Of a DNA stretch of 12,031 nt, positions 1-11,000 are shown one piece after another. Position 1 is the stretch's first letter, and every line of letters starts with the position of its first letter. This stretch comes from RGIG8368 sp045540275. Its GTDB lineage: Bacteria > Verrucomicrobiota > Kiritimatiellia > RFP12 > UBA1067. The stretch spans positions 1-12,031 of the forward strand of contig JAZQGX010000027.1 of NCBI GenBank assembly GCA_045540275.1, written 5' to 3'. Under the pieces are notes generated by a model. The model was not told where the DNA came from. It ran no database searches and worked only from the letters and a program-made list of their open reading frames with translations. Both the position numbers and the translations under genes were made by a program.

Positions 1-1965
1 TCCGACTTCCTCAAGTCTGTCGGCGATCCCGCCACAGGCGGCGGCATTGTTGTCGGCACTGGTATGCGCAAGGCGGACGACCGTTCTTGGGAGAAGGACT
101 ACAACGCCATGCTTCAGCGCAGGGCGGTGGCAAGGGCTGGACGTAAGGCGGCGGCAGATGAGCGTCAGCGGCTTCTTGATTCGGGGATGTACTTCGATGA
201 CGGCAGAGGCAACATCAAGCTCAAGAAGGAATACCGCGAATATCAGCGCGTCGGCAACGGCGGCAGACGATACTACAACGAGACGAGAGCTGATAATGGA
301 GCAGGTGTGCGTTCAATGCAAGCCGCGTCACGCACTGCGTACGATACGGCTATGGGGCAGATGATAAGCTCCAACCGCGAAGAGATGAATCACAAGGAAA
401 TGCGCGACGCGATGGCGGGGGTCAAAAAGGGAGAGGGCAACCTTGCGATATACAAGGGTCTTGTCACCGCTCTGGACAGCCTCAAGAACTCTGCGCAGAC
501 CGAGGATGAGACTGCCGATTTCTCCGACAAGGACACAAAAACCATAACGGTCCAGCTTCCCAACGGCAAGACGGAGAAGCGGTCGGTGGATCCGCGCTAT
601 GACTATGACCAGCTTGGACGTGTCATTGGCATGGCTCCGAGAAAAAAGACCGGCTTGCAGATCCAGTCCGGCTTTGTGGGGCGCAACACCATTAACGTCT
701 TGAACTCTCAGCTTCAGGCGATGGGTGATGACAGGCGGATCACCGGGATCATTGCACGGCGGAAGGTGAATCCCATGTTCCCCGGCAAGGCATCTACGCC
801 ATTCTTCCTTGTTCAGGGGGTGCGGTATGACCCCGCAACGGGCAAGAGCGTTCCGTGGGGGGAGACGTTCGACCCGAAACGCGCATACGAACTTGGTAAG
901 TCAAGCGGCAAGAATGCAGGGCTTTCCGATGAGTATTCCGACGACAATCTCATATCCACATGGGGAGATGTGTTTGGAGTTGGCACACGAAGGGAGGCGG
1001 AGGCAAAGGCGAAGAATGCAGGTCTTGAACATAAGCGCATGATTGATCTGGAGAAGGTTAAGACTGATCGCCTGAAGGTGATTAGCGATATTGTGCCACA
1101 GTTCCTCAAAACGGATGCAAGCGAAAAAGCCGACGCGTACATCCTTAAGAATCTTCCGAAGGAAGCTTGGGATGCGCTTCTTGCTCCAACCATCCTTAAA
1201 GACGAGAGCGGCAATGCCGTAATGGATGAGATTACCGGCAAACCTGTGATGGAACCGCTTTCAACCGAAGAGGTGTTCAAGCGCATGGATAAGGCTACGG
1301 ACTGGGCAAAGAGGGCGTTCAGGAGGGACGATGAAGTCAATCTGAATCAGCCTGACTTCATCTCGTATGTTATGTCTCTTGCTGGCATAACCCCTCCGGA
1401 ATCGGTATCTCCAGCTGCCCGTACCGCGCCTACCGCCACGGCGGGAGCGGGGGCGCAGGGGCAGGGGGACGACAGATTGGCGCGTTTGAAAGCGCAACGC
1501 GCCGTCATGGTCGCCCAAAAGGAAAAGGCGCAGGCGGCAAACGGCGCGGCAGGTTCGCCCGATGCTTCCAATGCGCAGGTTTCCGCCGCGCAAGGCAAGA
1601 GTGTGCTTGATGCGATACGGGGCAAGGCTTCGGCGGCAAATCCCAAGGCAGATGCATACGCAAGGGAAGATGCGCGGCGTAAGGAGAATGCGCAAAAGAT
1701 GATGAATTCGGTGGAGAGCGCAACAGGAAGAGAAACGCAGTCGAACACAAACGCTAACGTCGTCACCAATGCAAGTTCTCGCTCGAAAGCGGCGGACAGA
1801 AGGTTTTACACCGATGAAGCACCTGTCATGCCGGAGGAACGCCGGAAGGAAATCGCAAAGCGGTGGTACGACTGGGCGGAACAGCAGAAGGCGAAAGGCG
1901 ATCCCGTTCCGGATGAAGAGATTGAGCGTCTGATCGACAGTAAGCTGAAAGAGATCATCGGATGA
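1..1965 (+). CDS. Putative phage virion/ejection protein, 5' end outside window
   Basis: The reading frame is open from base 1 to the TGA at 1963-1965, giving 654 codons. The first ATG, at 64, has no Shine-Dalgarno sequence, and the 21 codons before it read as ordinary coding sequence, so the true start probably lies upstream of the window. I recognise no named family. Numbering from the ATG at 64, the first 110 residues are rich in Arg, Lys and Asp and largely helical. A mixed, more globular core follows (about 165-290, around the segments TITVQLPNGKTEKR and GVRYDPATGKSVPWG). A helical region runs to about 440. Next comes an Ala/Gln/Lys-rich low-complexity stretch (about 440-570), and the protein ends in a charged helical tail. 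There is no membrane segment or signal peptide in the part seen. Its place just upstream of a giant polyvalent-protein gene, on the same strand, suggests a structural or DNA-ejection protein. That role is inferred from context only. Confidence 0.85.
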   Translation, partial: SDFLKSVGDPATGGGIVVGTGMRKADDRSWEKDYNAMLQRRAVARAGRKAAADERQRLLDSGMYFDDGRGNIKLKKEYREYQRVGNGGRRYYNETRADNGAGVRSMQAASRTAYDTAMGQMISSNREEMNHKEMRDAMAGVKKGEGNLAIYKGLVTALDSLKNSAQTEDETADFSDKDTKTITVQLPNGKTEKRSVDPRYDYDQLGRVIGMAPRKKTGLQIQSGFVGRNTINVLNSQLQAMGDDRRITGIIARRKVNPMFPGKASTPFFLVQGVRYDPATGKSVPWGETFDPKRAYELGKSSGKNAGLSDEYSDDNLISTWGDVFGVGTRREAEAKAKNAGLEHKRMIDLEKVKTDRLKVISDIVPQFLKTDASEKADAYILKNLPKEAWDALLAPTILKDESGNAVMDEITGKPVMEPLSTEEVFKRMDKATDWAKRAFRRDDEVNLNQPDFISYVMSLAGITPPESVSPAARTAPTATAGAGAQGQGDDRLARLKAQRAVMVAQKEKAQAANGAAGSPDASNAQVSAAQGKSVLDAIRGKASAANPKADAYAREDARRKENAQKMMNSVESATGRETQSNTNANVVTNASSRSKAADRRFYTDEAPVMPEERRKEIAKRWYDWAEQQKAKGDPVPDEEIERLIDSKLKEIIG

Positions 1966-2068
1966 TGAATCGCGGCGGTTTGCGAGAGCGGCGGAGAAGG
2001 CGCAGTAAAGTCAGATAAAGCGAGGGTAAAATTCTTGCATTTCCAAGAAAAATCCGAAAGTTGAAGCT

Positions 2069-2077
2069 GGAGAAGAA
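2069..2077 (+). promoter_or_regulatory. Ribosome binding site of the giant gene
   Basis: GGAG at 2069-2072 lies five bases before the ATG at 2078, within GGAGAAGAA. This supports 2078 as the true start of the giant gene. The rest of the 112-base gap after the upstream stop (1966-2077) holds no convincing promoter or terminator. A TAAAAT at 2027-2032 has no partner -35 box. The two genes are therefore probably co-transcribed. Confidence 0.75.
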
Positions 2078-5000
2078 ATGAATATCGACGAACTTGACAG
2101 TCAGATTGCCGAACTCGACAGGCAGATAGCGGAAGAGGAGGCGCGTCTCAACGCCACCATGCAGGGGATGGATTCGTCCACGCCTACCGAAAAGCCGGTC
2201 GAAGAAATGTCCCTTGACGAACTTGATGCGGAGATTGCCCGTCTTGAAGGGCGCAATGCGTCTGCTCCGGCGTATTCTCCGCAGATTGAAACTCCTCCTC
2301 CCGTCCAGTCCGCCGTGCAGGAGCCCACGCCGCCGCAGAGGTTGCTCATGGGCGAGGTTGTGGCAAATGCGGGGGAAATGCCGACAGCCGACGATTTCAA
2401 GGGCGCGGAGGCGATGGGCGGCGCAACCGAAGGTGCGCTCAGGGCGCAGGAACGGTACGGCACGATTGCCGCCCCCGATGACGGCTCGGTCGGGAACTGG
2501 GCGGCAAACGCCTTCACCACCTTTTCGCAAGGCAGCACGGGGCGTATCGCCTCTACCGACATTGCGTCGAAGACGGCGCAGGTTGCAGAAGGGTTCAAGG
2601 AGGGTGAGGGCGGCAGAAAGATTCCGTTCACGCAGCTTTCGGACGATGAACTTGACGATTACATGAACTCCGTTGCGCCAAACGGCTTTTTCAGCTACAT
2701 CGGTAATGCCGTGGGCTTGGGCGGACGCAACAAGCTCATGAAGGAATGGGACGAGACGCAGGGCGTGAAGTTCACAGACCCCGTGGCGAAGAAGAACGCC
2801 CGCGTCAGATATGCGATGGATGTAGCCCGCAACATACTTGGCGTAGATGCGCAGTTGAAGGGTAGCGCAAAGGCGGAACTTGAAGGGCGCGACAAACAGT
2901 GGCAGTCAAGACTGGTGTCCGGCGGTTTGGATATGCTCGGCTACATGTCGCCATATCTCGCCTCATTCGTGGGCGGGCCTTGGGTCGGCATGGCGGCAAG
3001 TGCGGCGGCAGAAGGTACGGCGCGGCGCAATGAACTTCTCGGGCCGCGTTTCGTCACGGATGAGAATGGCAATGTCCGCTACGCCGGAGAGGGAGACACG
3101 AGGAACGCGGCTCTCGTCAAGGGTGCGGTGCGCGGTGCAGGTTCAGCCCTTATCGAGCGGTTTACGGGCAATGTGGCGGGCAAACTTGCAGGCGCGACGC
3201 TTGGCAGATTCCCGATATTGCAGAAGGTGGGCGACGCCGTTGTCGATTCCGCGGTCGGAAAGAAACTTGCGTCATACACCAAGGGGTTCAACAAACTCTT
3301 CGGTTCAATCGGTCTGAACACATTACCCGTGGAAGTCGGGGAGGAACTTGTCGATCAGATATTCGATGCCGGGCTTGGCCTTGACCAGACGGAATCGGAG
3401 AAGCAGGGAACTACGGCGTGGAGCCGCACGAAGGATTCGGTCGCGCAGTTCATGAAGCCGGAAAACCTTTTGGATCTGGTGGAGTCGATGGCGTTGGTGC
3501 AGATTCTCGGCGGCGGTGCGGCGACATACGGACAGTGGCGCAGTTCTCGCAATGCCGATGCGCTTCTTGAGCGCGTGGCGGGGGTTGACAAGTCGAAGCT
3601 GAAGGACTTTACGGCGGAAGAGAAATGGGCGGCGTATGAGGCCTATGTGAACGGGTTGAGTGAAAAGGAGGTGCAGGAGAAGCTTGGGCGCGGCGCGAAG
3701 GCGGTCAACGCCCTTGCCGACACCATCCGCAAGGACGCGGCATGGCTCGAGGATTTCCGCAATTCCGCAATGGCGATGTACGACAATGCCGGAGAGCGGA
3801 GACGGTATGCCGCTGAAAATGACAGAATGGCGGCAACGGAAGAGGCGCAACGCAGGGAGGCGGGAGAGGATTTCTATCAGGGATCGGCAATCCGCCGGAA
3901 CATCGACAGGCTTAACCGCGCCGATGAGTTGCGTCAGCAGGAGCCGGAACAGAGGGCGCGGAACGACGAGCAGGAGCGGTACAACGCACAGATGCTTGCA
4001 AGGGAAATGGGCCGTCAGCCCGACAGCGAGGCAATGATGCTTGCCGAACAGGAGAAGTACCCGAGAATTTCACCAATACATACAACACAACAGGAGACAA
4101 CCGATGAGACAAGGAATGGAAGCAATGAAGCACCAGCACAACCCGAACAAGCGCAGTCAGTCGCACCGCCAGCAGGAGAAGAGACGGTCACAGTTCCGCA
4201 AGGAGCGCAGGGTGCAGAAGCAGATGGGGTGGTAACGCCACCTGTAGAGCCTGTTGCAGAAACGCCCGCAGAAGCTCCTACAAGCGCGTCTATGGAGGAC
4301 TCTGCAAAACGCAGATACACAAAAGAGCCACTTGTATTCAAAGAGCCCTATGTTGGCAAGACTGGCGCAAAACTGACAAGCTATCTCTGGGAGAACAAAC
4401 CCGAAGAATACATTGACATGCGCGGGGAGGAACGCACTCGCCGCATAAGCGATTGGGACAATGCAGAGGAAAACCCGTTCACAAGGCGTGAAATAGTTCA
4501 TCAATTCACCGTCGAGACAACGGACGGAAACGTGCATGTCGTGTCTGCGGAAACGGCGGCAAAGCTTCTCGGCGTATCTCAATCCACAATCAGAACAAAG
4601 GGATCGAAGGCTGTAGAACAGGCAATAAAACAGGCTCGGATGCGAAAAATCGAGGCCAAGGCCCAAAAGCGGGATGCAGACAATTTGACGTGGCTCAACC
4701 AGCGCATAACGAAAGCCGCGCTGGATGCCTATAGCAAACTTGCAGATAGGGGCAAACTGCAAAATGCTGAATATCCAAACGGAAGCGTAGCCGTAGATGA
4801 GGACGGTACTATTCGAGCATGGGCAAGAGGGTCAAGCAGGTTGCTTTATAAAATTCATCCGGATGGCTCTGTAGAGGAAAGCAAGACGGAAACTCAGATT
4901 AATTCTCGTTCCATCTCAAACCAAACACTTGCAAAAGCTACACCTGCCTCCGCGTCGTCCGTCGCCGCGCCGAGCGCAGAGGGTGCAATTACGCAACCGA

Positions 5001-8000
5001 CAACTACGGAGAGCGCAGAGGGGCAAATTTCGCCGTCTGACGGCACGATAACGCCAGAGCAAGCCACCGCCGAGCGCAAGAAGGGTAAGCGCATACCCAA
5101 ATCCAAGGGAAAAACAGCGGAGAAATCCGATTCTGTTGCGCCTACCACGGATACTACGTCGGAAGCGGAGTCCGTTCGCGATTCCATGCGCAATGACACT
5201 GAATTGCAGCGGCTTGACGCGGCGTATAAGGCGGCAAAAACCGACGAAGAACGCGCCGATATTCAGGCGAAGTTCCAGAAGCGCGTCAATGAGTTGCGTG
5301 ACGGCAAGGCGCAATCCGCACGTCCTGTGGCGTCCGTTCCTGCGGATGCGGAACTGGGCTTCTCGCCAATCGCGGAAACACCAGCCAAGAAGTCGGGAGA
5401 TTCCCCATCTGTTGCCGATAACAAGCCCAACACAACAAAGAAGCCGCAAGAAACGACCGTAGAGCGCACGGAGGCTACCGGACGGGAAAATACACGTCCG
5501 AACGCCGAAACGCGCCCAGAGGCCGTTTCTGGCGCGAATGCGGGCAGGTCAGGGGGTGCCGTGCGGAAAGTCAACCCCGCCGCCCCGAACTTCAAGCGCG
5601 GTGAGCGCGTGTTCCTCAAAGGCACGACCTCAAAGCAGACCGTCACCTTCCTCAAGGCGAACGCAGACGGCACAGTCGATGTGCAGGTGCGCACCCCTGG
5701 CGCAAACCGCTACGCGCCCACAACTGCCGAGACGCGCACCGTCCCCGCCGCCGATGTTTCGGCAACGAGGCTGAAAGACACGCTCTCCGTCTCCGAGAAA
5801 GAGGCCTTGAAGCGGGGCATGGAGGGCGAATTTGACGAACAGTGGATTAACGGACAGAAAGGCGCACTTACCGAACGTGGGCGGAAAATCCTTGACTATG
5901 TGAATAGCATTGTAGGCAAGACGTTTGAACGCAAAGGTGCCGATGGTTCGCGTACTGTCGAAAAGGTTCTTCGCATAACGCCAAAGGGCAATGTGCGGCT
6001 TTTGCAGAACATCTGGGAAGCCGATGGTACGCAGTCTGTCAAAGACCGCGAATACACCCAGTTCGCGTCACAGGCGAGATACAATCAGGATGGTTGGCAG
6101 GAAGTCGAAGATAAAGTCTCTTTCATGTCGGATGAGTTTTCGCCTAATGCCCGGCGCGAATATGACGAGGTGTATAATCACTACCACAACACGGACGGCA
6201 CAGCAAAGCCCGGATGGATGAAAGCCCCGAACGGCAAGCCGTCTAACCTTACTGAACGCCAGTGGGTGCAGGTGCGCACTCCGTCGTTCAAGAAGTGGTT
6301 TGGCGATTGGGAGTTGCTGTCAATCAAGCAAGGGTGGATAGATGTTCGTGATCCCGAAGAAATCAAGAATCTTCAGGCACAAGACATATCGGCATTTCAA
6401 CCTATTAAGGACAAGTCTGAATTAGTAGACCTTTTCAAGAGGTTTGGAGAGGTTAAGAATGCCTCTGACGGGCGAATTGTTCGTTTCCCGTCCAAGTCGG
6501 CAGGGAAGATGATTTTCAAGAAGAACCATGCTTCTGCTTTCAAAATGCTTTTTGAAGGTTCTTTACAGGCTTTTGTTGAGGATGAAATAAAGTATGATGG
6601 GCACAAGGAACATCCTAACGTAAAGGCATATCGTCAGTATATCAACAAGTTTACGGATGGTAACGGCACTTATTACATTCGTTTTACTGTCCGGGATGAT
6701 TCCAATGGCAGCTTGGTTCATGGTGCTGAAATTTCCGACATTGAAATCTACAATGAAAACGGGGCAACCCAATTCGGAAACCAGACCGACGGGAAGCCCC
6801 ATTCAAACAACGGCAATAAGCCGTTCATTGACAATAAAATAGCATATTACCTTTCTGCAGTCAACCCCTCTTCCGTCTCCAAAGTCGTGGACGAGAACGG
6901 CGAGCCGATGGTGGTGTATCATGCTACCGATGATTCATTTACGGAATTTAAGCGCGAGAAACTGGGGGCTTTCACAGAAGCCAATGGTGGTAATGTTGAT
7001 CTTGCAAAGGTAGGATTTTGGTTCAACAATAACGATCTATCAAAGAAACTTTTCACAAAAAACAGTATTCCGGTATTTTTGAACATCAAAAATCCATCCA
7101 CGACTTCATTTGAAGATATGTACGATGGATTCCGAGATGAGGCGGCTGATGGGTACATTGTGGATGATTCAGAGTTGGGGGGAACTTCATACGTCGCACT
7201 TGATTCCACCCAGATCAAATCCGCCACCGACAACACGGGCGCGTTCGACGGCGCAAATCCCGACATCCGCTATTTCCGCGCCACGGTTGCAGACCGTCTG
7301 CAAGACCCTAATTTCTTGGAGGACATGGCGAAGATCGGCAAGGCTCCCACGGTTGCGAACTGGGACTGGTGGCAGACGAAGAAGGTAAAGGCGTTGGAGA
7401 ATGTCTGGCGCAACTTCATCAAGGGCGTCAAGGTCGTGTACGCCAAAGAGACTCCGCAGAATGTAGGCGAGGGCAACAGGCAATCCATCGGCGGCATTTA
7501 CACCGGCTCTGCGGCAGACTACGAAAAGCCGTCGCTCCACTATGTCGGCAGCGGCGAAGGAAGCCAGGTATACGGCTGGGGACTGTATGGAAGTAATGTG
7601 CGCGGAGTAGCGGAGAGGTATGCCAATCCAAGCGGGAAACTCTCTGATGTCCTGGTAAATGGCAAAAGGCATAAGGCCGTTGGCGTGTATGCGGATGTCG
7701 CAGATTTTCTTAAATCTGGCGACACGGAGAATTTCATCAAAGACACTACGAGTGCTTTGGATGAAATGCAACATGCGCTTGACGATTCGGGGAAGACTTC
7801 GATTCAATATGGCTTTTGGAGAATCGACCAAAGATACATTGACAATCGAAGGGCGAACCTTGAGGAGGCACAACGCATCATCAATGATGGCGCGACACTT
7901 GCGAGGCCCGGCAACCTATATGAGCAGACGTTCTTCACTGACCGAGTGCTGGGCGATGAGAGTCATTTGCTGAAGTGGTATGAGCCGGTGAGCGAGGAGC

Positions 8001-11000
8001 AGACTGAATGGATATTCACTTCGATGCTCCCTGGACATGGAAATGAGTTCAACAAGGCAATCGCGGACTATATTGCGTCTTGGAGAAGTAAGATTAAGGC
8101 CGCAGAAAAAGACCCGAACGCAAAGAAAGACCTTGTCTATCGCGTAGAACAAGAGCGAGGCGAAGATCTTTATCGTGTGGTAGAGGAGGCTCTTGGCTCG
8201 CCGAAAGCAGCATCCGAATTTCTGGCCAGAGCCGGTATTGACGGCGTAAAGTACCCAGTCGACAGCTACGGCGGCAAGGGCGTGAAGGACGGCGATGAGG
8301 TTGGCTGGAACTACGTGAGCTTCCGGGACGACAACATCCGCGTCGATCACAAGTGGGTTGACGGGGAACTGCGCTACCTTCATGACCGCAGTTCAGGGCA
8401 GACGTTGGGGACGTGGAATCCAAAGACCAACACTGTGACGCTCTATCCCGGAGCCACGATGGAGACTGTCGCGCATGAACTTGGCGGACACGCACTTTGG
8501 CAATACGCGACGGAACATCCCGAACTCGGACTTAAGCGCAAACTTGAATCGTGGGCGGACGATGCGCCGCCTATGCTTGCCGACGCGGTGAGGAGAGCCT
8601 ATCCCGAACTTACGGGTGAGAGACTTCTTGAGGAGATTTTCGCAAACCGCTTTGGAATGGAAAAGGGTTCCGTCCTTGAACGCGAACTCAACACCCGCGA
8701 AGGAAGAGCATGGTACGGAAAGATTTGGGATGCAATCAAGGATGCGTGGAAGCGCATGATGACGAATCTCGGCTACAACCGTCTCGACATTGAAGCGATT
8801 GACGGCATGACGCCCGACGAGGCGGTGGAGCATATCGCCGTGCAGATGTCACGCGGCAAGACGCTTGGATCGCTTTCGGGCAATGGCGGAATGCAGAACA
8901 GCGCGGCGACGGATGCAACGGCTAATCTCAACGGAATTTCCGGGCAGGACATTGCCGACATTCTCGACGGCAGGGACGGCACGATGCGTAGGATTCGCGC
9001 ATGGCTTCAGGATCACGCGATCCTTCTGCGCGACATGGAGGATGCCCGTGGTGTTCGCAAGGAGGATTCCACCTACTACGCAATGGATCGGGCATTCGGT
9101 CTTAAGCAGGCGGATATTGATGACTTCGAGCGCAGATATGTCAACCGCATAGCCGACATTCTTGCGAAGGGCGGCGTTTCGGCGGGGCAGCTTGATGGCT
9201 TTCTCAAGGCGATGCACGCAAAGGAGCGTAACGCCACGATACTTGAGCGCGAAGGACGCGCGAACGGCTCCGGGATGTCCGATACGGAGGCGGATGCGCT
9301 TCTCGGCACATACCGCAGGATGGGCATATACGACAAGCTGATGGAGGCGGGCGAGGTCGTATGGGAGATGAACCGCGAGTATTTGCAGAAGCGTGTCGAT
9401 TCTGGACGCATTTCGCAGGAGTACGCGGATCTTCTCAACAGACAGTGGAAATACTACGTTCCGCTCCGCACCGATATGGAGAATGATGAACTTGGCGTTT
9501 ACAATCCGTCCACGGGCGGTTGGGGAAGTCGTGAGTTCAAGACGGCGAGAGGGCGTTCCACGGATGCCGACAGTCCGCTGCAATGGTCGATTTCGCAGAA
9601 CACTCAAGCCATCCGTGCGGCGAGGGACAATGAGGTGCGGCAGAAGTTCGCAACATTTGTGCGGAGCAATCCCCAGTTGGGCGAGGTTCTGGATGGACTG
9701 CGCGTTGGCGATGGGCTTACTACGACATGGGATTTCACGGCGGGAGAGCCGGGTCTTGTGGTGGATGCGAATTTCAACGAGGACAAGCGCAGGGATTTGG
9801 TGTTCTTCAAGGAGAACGGGGAGCTTAAGGCAATCAAGCTCAATCCCGGCGAACATGGGCGCGGCTATCGGCTGGCGGATATTCTCACGGGGCGCGACAT
9901 ACGCAAGTTCAACGAGACTTTTGCTTGGATTCCGGGGATTACGCGCCTCATGTCGATGATGCGCACACAGATGGTGCCTACGTTCATTCTCCGAAACTTC
10001 AAGGCTGATACTCTCGGCACGTTGCTTACGGTAGCCGGGGAGCGCGGATGGATGGATTCGGGAAGGTTCATCAAGCGTATGGTGGTGAACGAGAAGCGCA
10101 ACCTGAAGGATGTGGTGGCATACTTCCGCGACGGGGAACGCAGGGGCTACATGAAGGAGTTTGTCGAAAACGGCGGACTGACAGGCGGCGGTCTGGTCGC
10201 GGAGGGCTACACGGAGGCGGGCGACGATTTCGCAAGGGCGTTGAAAATTGCCAACGGCGGCAAGGCGCAGACGGCTTTGCGCAAGGTGATGGGCGGCATT
10301 TCGCTTGCCAACTCTGTTGCCGAATACTCCACAAGGCTCGGTGTTTACCGTACGCTCCGCGAAGAGGGCATGGATGTTGCAGACGCAATTTCCTATGCGC
10401 GTGACATAACCACGAACTTCAACCGCAAGGGCGCGTTCTCTCCGTATGTCAATGCGGCGTATATGTTCTCCAATGCTACGATTCAGAGTACGGCGCGTAT
10501 CGCAAAGTCGCTCAAAGGCGAACACGGAATTGAGGTTCTTGCGGGGCTTGCGCTAATCGGGTTCGCCCAGGCGGTGTTGGATCACTTCCTTGGGGACGAT
10601 GAAGAGCGCGAGAAGAAGGGGCTTTCCAATGCAAGCAACCTCTCGGAGTATGAAAAGCAGATGTCTATCGGGATTCCGCTCCCGGGCGGCACAAGGTTCA
10701 AGTGGCAGATACGCAATCCCCTTGCGATAGTGTCGTATTTGGGGCGCAAGATGGGCGAGGTTGCCGTGGGCGGACGCAACGCGGACGAGGCGGCGAAGGA
10801 GTTTGCCGAGGCTCTTGGCGGTCTTGTCACCGACCCCGTGGGCGGAAACGGGCTCGAGAGCGCGGATGCAATACTTCAGACTGTCGCGCCCACCATGCTT
10901 GACCCCGTGGTGCAGTGGGCTACGGGCAAGGACTATAAGGGAGATGACCGTTTGCGCAAGAGTTTCAGCAAGAGCGCACCTTCCTCATGGAACGGCAAGT

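Noticed and set aside
1962..2018. 18-codon Arg-rich ORF whose ATG overlaps the stop of the upstream gene (ATGA)
   Set aside because: The overlap suggests translational coupling, but the product is very short, has no convincing Shine-Dalgarno and is a run of Arg from GC-rich bases.
2027..2032. TAAAAT as a -10 box for the giant gene
   Set aside because: No -35-like element lies 16-18 bases upstream.
4041..4103. TTG-initiated upstream extension of the nested small ORF
   Set aside because: No ribosome binding site precedes 4041 at a suitable distance, while the ATG at 4104 has AGGAG seven bases upstream.
7318..7327. GGAGG followed by an in-frame ATG (codon 1750) just after the ART-PolyVal domain, as a possible internal start
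   Set aside because: The spacer is only two bases, too short for good initiation, and the same GAG-GCG/GAC-ATG pattern occurs elsewhere in the gene (for example 2407-2416) by codon choice.
8849..10525. 558-codon open frame on the minus strand, opposite the metallopeptidase to LPD38 part of the giant gene
   Set aside because: Its product is Arg/His/Cys-rich without any recognisable motif, and the plus strand carries clear family motifs over the same bases. Codon bias of the plus-strand gene explains the lack of stops.
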